DNA of 64,000 bases from Microbacterium esteraromaticum (GCF_016907315.1 NZ_JAFBBS010000001.1:3175726-3239725), one strand, 5' to 3'; shown: positions 1 through 8,803, numbered from the stretch's first letter. The notes: generated by a model not told the origin, from the sequence alone. Program-made: numbers and translations.

Positions 1-588
1 GGTGATGCCGACGATCAGAGCTGATGCGCCCGCAATGCCGGCGAGGGCGAAGAACCGGCGCCGGTCGATGACCACGGCGTCGCCGGCCCTGACAGCGCCG
101 GATTCGACTGCGTCCGACGGCACGGAGGCCGCGCGTCGCCAGACCACGAGCCGGCGGCAGAGAAGGACGAGCACCACAGCCCCCGCGACTGCGCCGATCA
201 CCGAGGGAAGGAAAGCGAGGGGCGTGGCGCCGGCACGGGTGGTGGTCGCGGCTACGCACGCCGCTCCGGCGATGCCGAGCATGATCACGCCGATCGGCGG
301 ACGGAAGAGCTGCAGCATGCCCGCTCCCGCTGACGCGATCACCACCGCCAGCCCGAGCCCGAGCAGCAGCGCGACTTTGTCGAACTCCCCGAACGTCGAG
401 ATCGCGAACTCCTTGAGCGGCTGCGGGACGACGTCGATGACGAACGAGCCCACCGCCAGGAGCGGACTCGAATCCCTCGCCAGCAGCAGCGCCGACAGCT
501 CCGCAGCCGCAAGGAACACCAGCGCACTGATCACTCCCGCGACAGCGGCGAAGAAGATGAATGCACCTCGTCTATTCCGCTCGGTCAT
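1..588 (-). CDS. Membrane-anchored molybdopterin-dependent oxidoreductase, N-terminal part (gene runs off the left edge)
   Basis: Reading the minus strand from ATG at 588 gives an open frame of 196 codons to the window edge, starting MTERNRRGAFIFFAAVAG. It contains about four hydrophobic segments (roughly residues 9-31, 60-83, 88-105 and 120-142), then a basic stretch DRRRFFALAGIAGASALIVG that resembles a twin-arginine-like segment before a periplasmic domain. This layout matches the actinobacterial sulfite-oxidase-like molybdopterin oxidoreductases, in which the membrane part precedes the Mo-cofactor domain; that catalytic domain lies outside the window. An AGGAG-type ribosome site sits just upstream of the ATG. 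The family assignment is from recall of the membrane region only, so the enzyme's substrate cannot be stated. Confidence 0.72.
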   Translation of the reverse strand, partial: MTERNRRGAFIFFAAVAGVISALVFLAAAELSALLLARDSSPLLAVGSFVIDVVPQPLKEFAISTFGEFDKVALLLGLGLAVVIASAGAGMLQLFRPPIGVIMLGIAGAACVAATTTRAGATPLAFLPSVIGAVAGAVVLVLLCRRLVVWRRAASVPSDAVESGAVRAGDAVVIDRRRFFALAGIAGASALIVGIT

Positions 589-671
589 CGTTCTCTTCTC
601 CTCAGCTCAGCCATGGCGTCCGGTTCGCTGAGTTGTTCGGAGGCGCCTCCGGATCGGATCGGATCGGGTCT

Positions 672-716
672 CTAGCTGCTGCTGGCCATGAGGTTGTTGA
701 CGTTTCTTGGGGGTAG
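672..716 (-). mobile_element. Remnant of the C-terminus of an IS481-family transposase, left side of the cmx island
   Basis: On the minus strand this reads LPPRNVNNLMASSS and then TAG. The VNNLMAS-stop ending is like the last residues of IS481-family transposases (typically ...SRVNNL followed by a few residues). Its nucleotides at 684-701 are an inverted match (17 of 18) to 2222-2239 on the other side of cmx, where the same protein ending occurs on the plus strand. The fragment is short, so alone it would be weak evidence. Confidence 0.42.
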
Positions 717-735
717 CTGCATAGGCCGGTAGATT
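707..735 (+). promoter_or_regulatory. Candidate promoter for the cmx leader
   Basis: TTGGGG (707-712) and TAGATT (730-735) are separated by 17 nt. The -10 hexamer ends 7 nt before the ATG at 743, the spacing typical of leaderless actinobacterial transcripts, so transcription probably starts at or next to the leader ATG. The -35 match is partial. Confidence 0.45.
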
Positions 736-742
736 GGGACGC

Positions 743-808
743 ATGTCGAGCCCTGAATCGGACACTCAGGGGCTTTCGGTCACGCCGTCAGCCCCTCACC
801 TTCGCTGA
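743..808 (+). CDS. Putative 21-residue leader peptide upstream of cmx
   Basis: An ATG-to-TGA frame of 22 codons begins MSSPESDTQG and ends APHLR. It would be the first open frame on a leaderless mRNA from the promoter at 707-735. It overlaps two mutually exclusive hairpins and ends 117 nt before the exporter start. Leader peptides are known for chloramphenicol exporter genes of actinobacteria and for many antibiotic-inducible genes, where a drug-stalled ribosome changes downstream RNA folding. That this frame is translated is inference from promoter spacing and position. Confidence 0.4.
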   Translation: MSSPESDTQGLSVTPSAPHLR

Positions 809-922
809 GCCCTCGGCTCTCTGCTGCCCTGCGCTGTGCGCGGCACGGCATTCGGGTGTCCTTTGGGTGCTGACCGTGGTGACGAGACGTTCTCCTGTTC
901 GTACTCTCGCTTCGGAGTCACC
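751..922 (+). promoter_or_regulatory. Candidate attenuator in the cmx 5' leader
   Basis: Hairpin A pairs CCCTGA (751-756) with TCAGGG (766-771). Hairpin B pairs AGGGGCT (768-774) with AGCCCCT (790-796). They share bases 768-771 and cannot coexist. A third hairpin, GAGCC/GGCTC (807-811, 815-819), covers the leader stop codon. Further down GGTGAC (878-883) can pair with GTCACC (917-922), which lies between the GGAG ribosome site (914-917) and the exporter ATG at 926 and would hide the start. A ribosome paused in the leader peptide could therefore decide which helices form. Confidence 0.4.
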
Positions 923-925
923 TCG

Positions 926-2107
926 ATGCCTTTCGCTCTCTATCTTCTTGCCCTGGTGGTATTCGCCATGGGTACTTCCGAGTTCATGCTCGCCGGCCTC
1001 GTGCCCGACATCTCCACATATTTCGGCGTTTCCCTGGGGACTGCTGGTCTCCTGACATCGGCGTTCGCCGCAGGCATGGTGATCGGCGCACCTGCGATGG
1101 CCGCGCTCGCCCGTCACCTCCCCGTGAAATCGACACTCCTGGGTTGCGTGATCGTATTCGCGGCGGCACATGTCGTCGGGGCGCTGACGCATGGCTTCAC
1201 TGTTCTGTTCATCACGCGTGTGATCGCCGCGATTGTCAATGCAGGCTTCTTGGCGGTTGCGCTGGGTGCGGCGACGAAACTCGTGGCACCCGACGCCAAA
1301 GGTCGGGCCGTGGCGATTCTGCTGGCGGGTACCACCGTCGCAACCGTCGCCGGCGTCCCCGCGGGTGCTCTACTCGGTACGGCACTTGGCTGGCAGTCGA
1401 CCTTCTGGGCGATCGCTCTACTCTGCGTCCCCGCTGCGATCGGTATTGCTGCGGGCCTCACCAATCAAGCTGACGACCCGTCAAGTGAGGATTCCTCCGC
1501 GCTGTCACTGCGGATGGAGTTGGCGCAGCTTGCCTCCCCGCGCCTCGTTCTGACGATGATGGTGGCTGCCCTGGTGAATGCCGGCACCTTCGCGACGCTG
1601 ACCTTCCTTGCGCCGATCGTCACGGATACCGCCGGCCTGAGCCAGTGGTGGGTCTCGGTGGCCCTTGTGCTCTTCGGCGTCGGTTCCTTCATCGGCGTCA
1701 CTGTTGCGGGACGGCTCTCGGATGCCCGACCTCGAATCGTCATCGTGGCCGGTGGAAGCGTTCTTGCGCTCGGGTGGGTCGCGTTGACGCTCTTCGCGAC
1801 GAACCCCGTTGCCCTGCTCGGGCTCGTTTTCGCTCAGGGTGTGTTGGGGTTCGCTGTCGGGAGCACGCTGATCACGCGAGTGCTGTATGCGGCGGCGGGT
1901 GCGCCCACCATGGCGGGCTCGTATGCGACCGCGGCACTCAACGTGGGCGCAGCAGTCGGTCCCGTGATTGCCGCTGCCGCGCTCGGCGTGATGCCCGGCG
2001 CGCTCGGGCCCGTTTGGGTGGCCGTCACCACGACCGCAGCGGCACTGCTGCTAACCATTCCCCTTCTTCGGCTGATCGCACCCGTCGAGAACGAAGTGGT
2101 CGAGTGA
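926..2107 (+). CDS. cmx: Cmx/CmlR-type MFS chloramphenicol exporter
   Basis: A 393-residue, 12-TM major facilitator protein beginning MPFALYLLALVVFAMGTSEF and nearly collinear with the Cmx/Cml chloramphenicol efflux proteins of Corynebacterium and Streptomyces (about 390 residues). It should pump the drug out across the cytoplasmic membrane in exchange for protons. The drug-exporter motif GVPAGALLG lies near residues 143-151 and the motif-A-like GRLSDARPR near 260-268. I chose ATG 926 because it matches the family N-terminus and has GGAG 8 nt upstream; an in-frame GTG at 836 would add 30 residues that do not look like the family. The gene sits between IS481-family transposase remnants and its stop overlaps the right one, so it was probably acquired. 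Substrate is inferred from family similarity; related exporters of other drugs are possible. Confidence 0.82.
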   Translation: MPFALYLLALVVFAMGTSEFMLAGLVPDISTYFGVSLGTAGLLTSAFAAGMVIGAPAMAALARHLPVKSTLLGCVIVFAAAHVVGALTHGFTVLFITRVIAAIVNAGFLAVALGAATKLVAPDAKGRAVAILLAGTTVATVAGVPAGALLGTALGWQSTFWAIALLCVPAAIGIAAGLTNQADDPSSEDSSALSLRMELAQLASPRLVLTMMVAALVNAGTFATLTFLAPIVTDTAGLSQWWVSVALVLFGVGSFIGVTVAGRLSDARPRIVIVAGGSVLALGWVALTLFATNPVALLGLVFAQGVLGFAVGSTLITRVLYAAAGAPTMAGSYATAALNVGAAVGPVIAAAALGVMPGALGPVWVAVTTTAAALLLTIPLLRLIAPVENEVVE

Positions 2108-2251
2108 CGCACGCTGACTCGCCCTTGACAGTCGAAGGTCGTCGCCGACTCATTGAGCGTTGCCGGTCTCGACCCCTCGCGCATGTCGCCGCCGAGATGG
2201 GAATCCGCGAGACCATCACGCGTCAACAACCTCCTGGCCTCATACATCTAG
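2104..2251 (+). pseudogene. Internally deleted, frameshifted IS481-family transposase remnant
   Basis: From GTG 2104 the frame reads MTHADSPLTVEGRRRLIERC and continues to HVAAEMGI, matching the conserved N-terminal helix-turn-helix start of IS481-family transposases. After about residue 34 the similarity stops. In the next frame 2209-2251 reads RPSRVNNLLASYI and TAG, the typical C-terminal end of the same family. The roughly 300 residues with the DDE catalytic core are missing, so the copy cannot transpose by itself. It overlaps the last bases of cmx (GTGA at 2104-2107), which suggests that the end of cmx and the element were joined during transfer or decay. Confidence 0.72.
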
Positions 2252-2338
2252 CATCCGATCAACCAGGCCACCAGTCCCTTCGCCCGCTGCCGCCGTCGTC
2301 GCAGTCTGAAACAGCACACGAGCGAAGAGGAGAACACC

Positions 2339-2683
2339 ATGCCGACTCAGCTGAACAAGAAGGCCCTCGAGCACGCGCGCAGCCTGCTGCGCAAGGGCCA
2401 TGTCGTCCGCGACGAGCGCGACGACTGGAGCGAGCACGCCCCCAGCACTGACGACGAGAACGCCTTCATCGAGAAGCACGGCATGGACGAGTTCGCCCTC
2501 TGGCATCTCGGCGAGGACACCAGCGCCACCCCGGGCACGAAGGGCCGGTACAGCTTTCCCTACGGCGACTTCCACCGCCTGCACCGATGCGGCGTGATCT
2601 CGGCAGAGAGCAGAGCAGGGCAGTACGACCACACGTCGATCGAGAGAGCCCTGAAGGATCTGCTCGCGCATATCGACGCCTGA
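2339..2683 (+). CDS. Conserved hypothetical protein, 114 aa
   Basis: A small soluble protein starting MPTQLNKKALEHARSLLRKG, preceded by a GAGGAG ribosome site. It has no signal peptide or membrane segment and is rich in charged residues, with the phrases VRDERDDWSEHAPS and KGRYSFPYGDF. I recall close relatives as conserved hypothetical proteins across actinobacteria, but no function is known to me. It stands alone: the IS481 remnant is upstream and the ABC exporter begins about 110 bp downstream, so it is probably monocistronic. Confidence 0.85.
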   Translation: MPTQLNKKALEHARSLLRKGHVVRDERDDWSEHAPSTDDENAFIEKHGMDEFALWHLGEDTSATPGTKGRYSFPYGDFHRLHRCGVISAESRAGQYDHTSIERALKDLLAHIDA

Positions 2684-2791
2684 TCGACCCACCCACCGCT
2701 TCCTTCGCGCATGGTTGCGCGAACACAACCATGCGCGCCAGGATGAGAGACAGTGTGTGCGCGCAAGGGGGAGCGCACCGGATGGGAAGCG

Positions 2792-5173
2792 ATGACGTCT
2801 GCAATACGGCGGGCCGGCGAGCATATCGGCCGGCTGGCGCTTCTCGCTTTCGTCGTCGCCGTCGTGGTCGCCGGTGTGGGCGGCATCGCCATCACCGCCG
2901 ACCGGCTGCTGACTCGTGGCACCGCTGAGATTCTCCGCGACGCCGAACCCGCCGCCCGAAGCGTTCGCGTCGTCGCGACCGAAGCCGACGAGGCTGCCGC
3001 GCAGGACGAGAAGGTGCGGGATGCCATCGACCCGGCGTTCGAGGACGCTCCGATCACCATCGCCAGGCAGGTCTCGCTCGAGGTCTCGATCACTGCTCCG
3101 GACAGCGGCGCTTCGAAGCTCCGCGTTATGGCCGATGACCGCATCCCCGAGCTGGCTGAGATCACCTCGGGGGAGTGGCCGCAGCATCCCGGCGAGATCG
3201 CGCTTCCCGATGCCGCGGCGCAACTCCTCGGCGTCGGCGCGGGCGACCGACTGACCGTCGGCACACCCGGGGGCGAGCCTGTACCACCGGCCCGCGATCG
3301 CCCTGTGCTCGAGGTCGTCGGGACCTGGCGTGCACACGATCCCGCCGGCGTCGCCTGGCATGGCGATCCGTCCGTGGTGTCAGGCCAGAGCGACGGCGTG
3401 ATCGGACCGGCGGTCGCCGCCGCCGACACCCTCGCCGCGCAGGCCGACTCGCCCACCGTGAGCTGGGAGATCACGCCGGCTCGCGTGGATCTCGCATCGC
3501 TCTCCGGTCTGCAGCGCGGTGTCGCCCGGCTCGACGCGCTGCCCGAGAAGGTCGACCCGGGCAGGGCGCAGAACACACAGGTGGCGGGCACGCTCGCCCA
3601 GACGCTCGACAGACAGTCCGCCGCCGTCGCCGCCACACGCGGCCTGTTGATCGCACCTCAGCTGATCATCGCGCTGCTCGGGGCGCTCGTGCTCGGCATC
3701 GTGCTCTCGTCGCTCTCGACCGCACGAGCGGACGAGCTCGGACTGCTTCGCGCTCGCGGCGCATCCGCGCGTCGGCTCGCGCTCTCCGCGGCGGGAGAGA
3801 CCGCGGTCTTCGCTCTCACAGGCGCGGCGATCGCGATCGTCGCGCTCGCGATGCTCATCGGGCTGTCCTCAGAGGTGGTGCTCCTCGCCGGCGGTGCCGT
3901 CGTGGCCGCGGCGCTGATGGCCGCACTGCTCACGGTGCGCAGCGCCCGGCGCGCCGACGCGGTGCGGCCAGACGCACAGCGCAGCGACGCCGGCCTCCGG
4001 TCGCTGACCGCCCTGCTGCTGCCGGCCGGCGTCGCGATCGCGCTTGGCGCACTCGCCGGCTGGCAGCTGTTCACGACCCGCACCGTGGTGCGCCCAGACG
4101 GCACGACCGAGCCCCTGGCGGCCGCCGCGCCGACTCTGCTGCTCATCGCCGCGTGCGTGCTCGCCCCGCTCGCGGCCGGGCCGCTGGCTGCCCTGAGCGA
4201 GCGGCTGCTGCGCGGCTCAAGAGGCATCACACCGATCCTGCCTCTGCGTCAGCTGGCCAGGCGCATGAACACCGTCGCCGTCGCGATCCTCTGTCTTTCG
4301 CTGGCGGCGGCTGCCGCGGCTCTCGCCGCGATGGCTCCCTTCGCCTCCGACGCCGCAGAGCAGCGAACGACTCGTGCGATGCTCGGCGAAGACGTCCGTC
4401 TGATCTCGGCCGACGAACTGGCCATCTCGGCGACGGAGGCCGAGAAGTGGAACGGCGTGAGTTCGGCGTCAGACGTCCTCTACACACCGCTCACCGTCGG
4501 TTCCGACACCGCCACCCTCGTGGCCGGGCCCGAGGCGGCCGTCGGTCTCACCGCGCCGTTGCCGGCCTCCTCCGGCGAGACCCTTCCGGCGCAGATCACC
4601 GCGAGTCTCGCCGACCGGCTCGGGGCCGAGCAGGGCACGACGTTCACCGCCCGCATCCGCTCGATCAATCAGCCGGTGTCGATCGTGGTGGCCGGTGTCG
4701 TCGACTCGCTGCCAGGCGTCGGCTCCGGCCTCGGCGTCGCCACCGAGCCGACCGCGCTCGAGCGACTGGGGCTCGAGAGGCCGGCGAACGAGCTCTGGCT
4801 GAGCAGCGACGACCCGCCGCGCGTCGCGGAACTGCTCCGCGCGCAGGCCGTCCAACCGGTGCGCATCCTCACCGCAGCGCAGGTCAGTGCCGCCCCGGTC
4901 ACCTCTCTTGCGCAGAGGATGCTCACCGCCGGTGCTCTCGTCGCGGCTCTGCTCGGCGCGATCGGGTTCGTAGCGGCGACTTCCGCCACCGCGCGCGCCC
5001 GACGTGACGAGGCGCTGGTGCTGCGGGCGCTCGGACTCGTGCCATCCGCGCACCGTGCGATGCGGATGGGCGAGAACATGGGCATCGCGCTGTACGCGGT
5101 GGTCACGGGCGCGATCTTGGGAGCCGCGGTCGCTGGCTCCATGCTGCCCATCGTGCTGGGGGTCGGCTCATGA
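2792..5173 (+). CDS. FtsX-like ABC transporter permease 1
   Basis: A 793-residue membrane protein with one N-terminal TM helix (about residues 13-35), a long extracytoplasmic part, a TM bundle around residues 285-390 and 410-485, a second extracytoplasmic region and final TM helices near 705-790. This duplicated FtsX arrangement is that of MacB/LolCDE-type exporters that extrude large or lipophilic molecules. ATG 2792 (MTSAIRRAGEH) has GGGAAG upstream; an earlier in-frame start at 2753 would add 13 polar residues. Its stop overlaps the next gene (ATGA at 5170-5173), so it is translationally coupled to a second permease and two ATPases, together one exporter. No periplasmic adaptor or two-component system lies nearby, so the substrate is unknown. 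Confidence 0.85.
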   Translation: MTSAIRRAGEHIGRLALLAFVVAVVVAGVGGIAITADRLLTRGTAEILRDAEPAARSVRVVATEADEAAAQDEKVRDAIDPAFEDAPITIARQVSLEVSITAPDSGASKLRVMADDRIPELAEITSGEWPQHPGEIALPDAAAQLLGVGAGDRLTVGTPGGEPVPPARDRPVLEVVGTWRAHDPAGVAWHGDPSVVSGQSDGVIGPAVAAADTLAAQADSPTVSWEITPARVDLASLSGLQRGVARLDALPEKVDPGRAQNTQVAGTLAQTLDRQSAAVAATRGLLIAPQLIIALLGALVLGIVLSSLSTARADELGLLRARGASARRLALSAAGETAVFALTGAAIAIVALAMLIGLSSEVVLLAGGAVVAAALMAALLTVRSARRADAVRPDAQRSDAGLRSLTALLLPAGVAIALGALAGWQLFTTRTVVRPDGTTEPLAAAAPTLLLIAACVLAPLAAGPLAALSERLLRGSRGITPILPLRQLARRMNTVAVAILCLSLAAAAAALAAMAPFASDAAEQRTTRAMLGEDVRLISADELAISATEAEKWNGVSSASDVLYTPLTVGSDTATLVAGPEAAVGLTAPLPASSGETLPAQITASLADRLGAEQGTTFTARIRSINQPVSIVVAGVVDSLPGVGSGLGVATEPTALERLGLERPANELWLSSDDPPRVAELLRAQAVQPVRILTAAQVSAAPVTSLAQRMLTAGALVAALLGAIGFVAATSATARARRDEALVLRALGLVPSAHRAMRMGENMGIALYAVVTGAILGAAVAGSMLPIVLGVGS

Positions 5174-7869
5174 TCTCCTCGATTCGACTCGCACTGCGTG
5201 GCGCGGCGACGACGCCGGCGCTGTCGATGTTCCTCGTGATCGTCATCGCCGGGCTGTCGTATCTGGGAGTCGCCGCGCCGCTGGTGCTCGAGCAGGGCCG
5301 CACCGCGACCATCCAGAACGCGGCCACCGCGCTTCCGCAGATCAGCCGCTGGCTCGCGGCGACTGCACCCGGACTTCCCTCGTTCGATGCGACCTCCGAC
5401 CCGGAGGCAGGTGTCTGGGGGTCGGCGCTCTCGACCATCGGCGAGGCGGGCCGGCAGCAGCCGGCGCCGCTGCGCGCCCTGCTCGGCGAGCCGCGGCTGA
5501 TGATGGCGATCGATCCGCAGTTCTCGATCGATCCTGATCCTGCGCGCACCGACCCTGTGCCTATCAACAAGATCGCGCTCGTGTCCGAAGTGGGATTTCA
5601 GAGCCGCATCGCCGTGGCTGACGGACGCCTGCCGGAGGTCACCGATCCGTCGGTGAGAGTGGAGGTAGCGCTCACGACGGAGGTCGCCGAGCAGCTGGCG
5701 TGGCCGGTCGGCACCGAGCGGCTGTGGGACGGCCGCACGGTGCTGCTCACCGGCACCGTCACCGCCGTCGATCCGGATGCACCGGACTGGGCGTTCATCC
5801 CCGGCTCACTGCGCCCCGTGCTCGAGGTCAGCTCCACCGGAGATCAGATCCTGGTGGGTGCGGCATTCATGCACGTGGATGAGGTCGCGGCACTCGAGGA
5901 TCGCATGCGCGACGTCAAGGTCACCTCATGGATTCCGCTGGACACCGACCAGATCACCGCGGCGAATGCCGCGACGGTGGCAGCTCAGCTGAGACTGCTC
6001 ACCGCCGAGCCGATCGAGCTGCCGATGGCCACCGACAGCTTCTACAACAGAGGACTGTCGTTCTCCTCGGGGCTGCCCCGCGTGATCGGCGACGGCGTGA
6101 CCCGAGGTCAGGCGATGACCGCGGTGGTCGCCGTTGCGGCTGTGGGACCGGTCGCCGTCGCCCTGGTCGTGCTCGCACTCGTCACCCGGCTCATCGCCGT
6201 CCGACGCGTCGGTCCGGTGCGCGTGCTGCGTGCTCGAGGCGCGTCGACGGCCCGGCTCATCGTTCTTCTCGGTGGCGAAGGCGCCGCACTCGGCCTTATC
6301 GGCGCCGTTATCGGCTCGGCTGCGGCTGCTGTCGAGCCCGGCCTGCTGGCCAGCTGGGTGCTGCTGATCCCGGTGCTCCTCGCGGCTGTGCCGGCCCTGG
6401 TGCTGCCGTGGGGCGTGCTGACCGATGCCGAGCGGCACCAGCGCCAGGACCTCGGCGTCACCGCACGCCGAGGATCATCGCGCCTGATCGCAGAACTGCT
6501 CTTCCTCGCGCTGACGGTCGTGCTCGTCGCGCTCGTCGCCGCGCGACCGGGCGGGGCCGATGCCGACCCGCTGCTGCTCGCTCTGCCGGTGGTGCTCGGT
6601 GCATCCGCCAGCATCCTGTGCCTGCGCGTGCTGCCGCAGGTGCTGCTGCTCGCCGAGCGGCGAGGTCGTCGACGCGCGTCGCTCACAGCGCTCCTCGGCC
6701 CTGCACGGGCGCGACGCGACCCCCTCGTGAGAGCTGCACCCGTGCTCGCCGTCGTCATCGGTCTCGGCGTGGCCGTCTTCTCGGTGGCGTTCGCCTCCAC
6801 CGTGACGCGCGGCATCGAGCGCTCAGCGGTGATGGACGTCGGAGCCGATGTCCGCGTCGACGCCTCGTACATCACGGAGAACGCTGCCGAGCGCGTCGCC
6901 CAGCTCGAGGGGGTCGGCCGGATGGCCGCGCTGCGGGGCGACTCGACCGTGGAGGCCGAGACGGCGTCGGAGAATCAGCGAGCTCACGTCTACACGATCG
7001 ACACAGCGGAGTTCGCGAAGACGCAGCAGGGCCTTCCCGCTGCGCTCCCGCTGCCGGCATCGCTCGCAGAGCCGGCTGACGGCGATCGGGTTCCTGTCGT
7101 CGTGTCCCAGGCGCTGCTTGAGCGTCTGGGAGTCGATGCCCGCGGGGACCTCGAGGGGATCGAGCTCGAGGTCGCGGGCAGGAGCGTGCACGTCGTGGCG
7201 GTCGCTCCCGCACAGGTGCCCTTCGGGACGGCCGAGCAATGGGTGATCGTCGACACCGGGAACGCGCGAGCGCTTGGACAGCGCAACATCGGCGTTTCTC
7301 AGCTCTATCTGTCTGTCAGCGCGAACGCCGACGCCGACGCGGTCGGTGCGGCCGCGGTGAGCGAGGTGGCAGGCGATGCCGCCTTCACCACACCGGCTCG
7401 CGCCGCCGCGGTGCACGAGCAGGATCCCGCGTTCTCGGTCGTGCAGAGCGCTCTGCTGGCCGCGAGCGGCATCGTCGCCGTGCTGCTCGCTGTCGCGGTG
7501 GTCGCCATGCTCGTGCTCGGCGCCGTGCCGCGGGCCAGGATGCTCGCGATACTGCGCGCCCTCGGTCATCCGCCGCGAGGAGAGGGGCGGCTGGTGACCT
7601 GGGAAGTCGCCCCCGCGCTGCTGCTCGCCCTGCCGTTCGGTGCGGGCGTCGGCATCTCGATGGCATGGCTCGTGATCCCGCAGCTCGACCTGCGTGGCTT
7701 CGTCGGCGGGTCGACCCAGCCCCCCGTCGAACTCGGCGGCATGTGGCCTGTCGTCGTCGTGGTCGGGTTCGCGCTCGTGTCAGCCGTCGCGGTGATCGCG
7801 GCAACGGCGCTCGCATCGCGCCTCGGCACGGCGACCGCGGTGAGAGACGGCGATGAGCGGGACCAGTGA
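5170..7869 (+). CDS. FtsX-like ABC transporter permease 2
   Basis: An 899-residue permease starting MISSIRLALRGAATTPALSM, with the same layout as its upstream partner: an N-terminal TM helix (about residues 15-40), an extracytoplasmic domain to about residue 310, a central TM block (about 315-540), a second extracytoplasmic domain and a C-terminal TM block (about 755-885) including the phrase LRALGHPPRGEG, the cytoplasmic loop typical of FtsX domains. It begins inside the stop of the first permease and ends 28 bp before the first ATPase start, so the four genes form an operon. The two permeases are distant paralogues and presumably pair as a heterodimer. Confidence 0.85.
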   Translation: MISSIRLALRGAATTPALSMFLVIVIAGLSYLGVAAPLVLEQGRTATIQNAATALPQISRWLAATAPGLPSFDATSDPEAGVWGSALSTIGEAGRQQPAPLRALLGEPRLMMAIDPQFSIDPDPARTDPVPINKIALVSEVGFQSRIAVADGRLPEVTDPSVRVEVALTTEVAEQLAWPVGTERLWDGRTVLLTGTVTAVDPDAPDWAFIPGSLRPVLEVSSTGDQILVGAAFMHVDEVAALEDRMRDVKVTSWIPLDTDQITAANAATVAAQLRLLTAEPIELPMATDSFYNRGLSFSSGLPRVIGDGVTRGQAMTAVVAVAAVGPVAVALVVLALVTRLIAVRRVGPVRVLRARGASTARLIVLLGGEGAALGLIGAVIGSAAAAVEPGLLASWVLLIPVLLAAVPALVLPWGVLTDAERHQRQDLGVTARRGSSRLIAELLFLALTVVLVALVAARPGGADADPLLLALPVVLGASASILCLRVLPQVLLLAERRGRRRASLTALLGPARARRDPLVRAAPVLAVVIGLGVAVFSVAFASTVTRGIERSAVMDVGADVRVDASYITENAAERVAQLEGVGRMAALRGDSTVEAETASENQRAHVYTIDTAEFAKTQQGLPAALPLPASLAEPADGDRVPVVVSQALLERLGVDARGDLEGIELEVAGRSVHVVAVAPAQVPFGTAEQWVIVDTGNARALGQRNIGVSQLYLSVSANADADAVGAAAVSEVAGDAAFTTPARAAAVHEQDPAFSVVQSALLAASGIVAVLLAVAVVAMLVLGAVPRARMLAILRALGHPPRGEGRLVTWEVAPALLLALPFGAGVGISMAWLVIPQLDLRGFVGGSTQPPVELGGMWPVVVVVGFALVSAVAVIAATALASRLGTATAVRDGDERDQ

Positions 7870-7897
7870 TGGTGATCGTGGCGAGAGGATGGACGAC

Positions 7898-8803
7898 ATG
7901 ACCGAGGGCGCGATCGTGTGCGAGGGACTCGTGCGCATCTTCACGGCACAGGGCGTGGAGGTGCAGGCCCTGCAGGGGCTCGACCTGCGCATGGCTGCGG
8001 GTGACATGGTGGCCCTGGTGGGCGCATCCGGGTCGGGCAAGAGCACCCTGCTCGGCATCCTCGCCGGGCTCGACCAGCCGACCGCGGGCGCGGCGCGCGT
8101 GGCCGGACACGATCTGGTCACCATGAAGGGCGCCGAGCGCCTGGCCTACCGCCGCAGCAGCGTGGGCTTCGTGTGGCAGCAGTCAGCCCGCAACCTTCTG
8201 CCGTATATGACCGCGCGAGAGAACATCGCGATGGTGCACGATGTCGCGGGCGTCGTGCCCCGCCCCGAGCGCACGGCGGCGGGTGATGAGCTGCTGGAAC
8301 TGCTCGACGCGGCCGATGTGGCCGACAAGCGCCCTGCGCAGATGTCGGGCGGGCAGAGGCAGCGCGTCGCGATCGCCGTCGCCTTAGCCAACAGGCCGCG
8401 CGTGCTGCTCGCCGACGAGCCGACGGGAGAGCTCGACGAGCAGACCAGTGCCGAAGTGCTGGCTGCGATGGAGACGGTCAACCGTGAACGGGGCGTGACG
8501 ACGCTGATCGTCACGCACGACACCGGTGTCACCGAGCACGTCGAGCGCACGGTGCGCATCCGCGACGGCCGCACCTCGACCGAGACGCTGCGCAGCGACG
8601 CCACTGATCACGAGGGCCGAGCGGTGCGCACCGCTCGGGAGTACGCGCTGCTCGACAGGGCGGGGCGCATGCAGCTGCCCGCCGATTTCGTCGCCGCGCT
8701 CGACCTGCGGGAGCGCGTGCAGCTCAGCCTCGAGCCCGACCACGTGCGCGTCGCGCCGGCACAGTCCGCCGCACAACACGGCGAACCTACGGAGGATGCC
8801 TGA
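7898..8803 (+). CDS. ABC transporter ATP-binding protein with a C-terminal AbrB-like tail
   Basis: A 301-residue LolD/MacB-class ATPase. Walker A is GASGSGKST near residues 42-50, the signature MSGGQRQR near 148-155 and Walker B VLLADEPTGELD near 168-179. I chose ATG 7898 because GAGAGGA lies 8-9 nt upstream; ATG 7889 is the alternative and adds three residues. After the nucleotide-binding domain comes a tail (about 245-290) with DRAGRMQLPADFVAALDL, which looks like an AbrB/SpoVT swapped-hairpin motif; in an ATPase this more likely mediates dimerisation than DNA binding. The gene overlaps the next ATPase by one base (TGATG), so the two are coupled and may form a heterodimer under the two permeases. 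Confidence 0.85.
   Translation: MTEGAIVCEGLVRIFTAQGVEVQALQGLDLRMAAGDMVALVGASGSGKSTLLGILAGLDQPTAGAARVAGHDLVTMKGAERLAYRRSSVGFVWQQSARNLLPYMTARENIAMVHDVAGVVPRPERTAAGDELLELLDAADVADKRPAQMSGGQRQRVAIAVALANRPRVLLADEPTGELDEQTSAEVLAAMETVNRERGVTTLIVTHDTGVTEHVERTVRIRDGRTSTETLRSDATDHEGRAVRTAREYALLDRAGRMQLPADFVAALDLRERVQLSLEPDHVRVAPAQSAAQHGEPTEDA

Noticed and set aside
2..631. A 209-codon plus-strand frame at the left edge
   Set aside because: Its Ser/Thr/Ala/Pro-rich translation is the antisense of the molybdopterin oxidoreductase membrane region, which has clear TM helices.
640..672. Tandem GGATC repeats as a regulatory or satellite element
   Set aside because: Only about three short copies are present and nothing ties them to a function.
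788..1192. A minus-strand frame over the start of cmx
   Set aside because: Antisense to the conserved Cmx N-terminus; His/Arg/Glu-rich and featureless.
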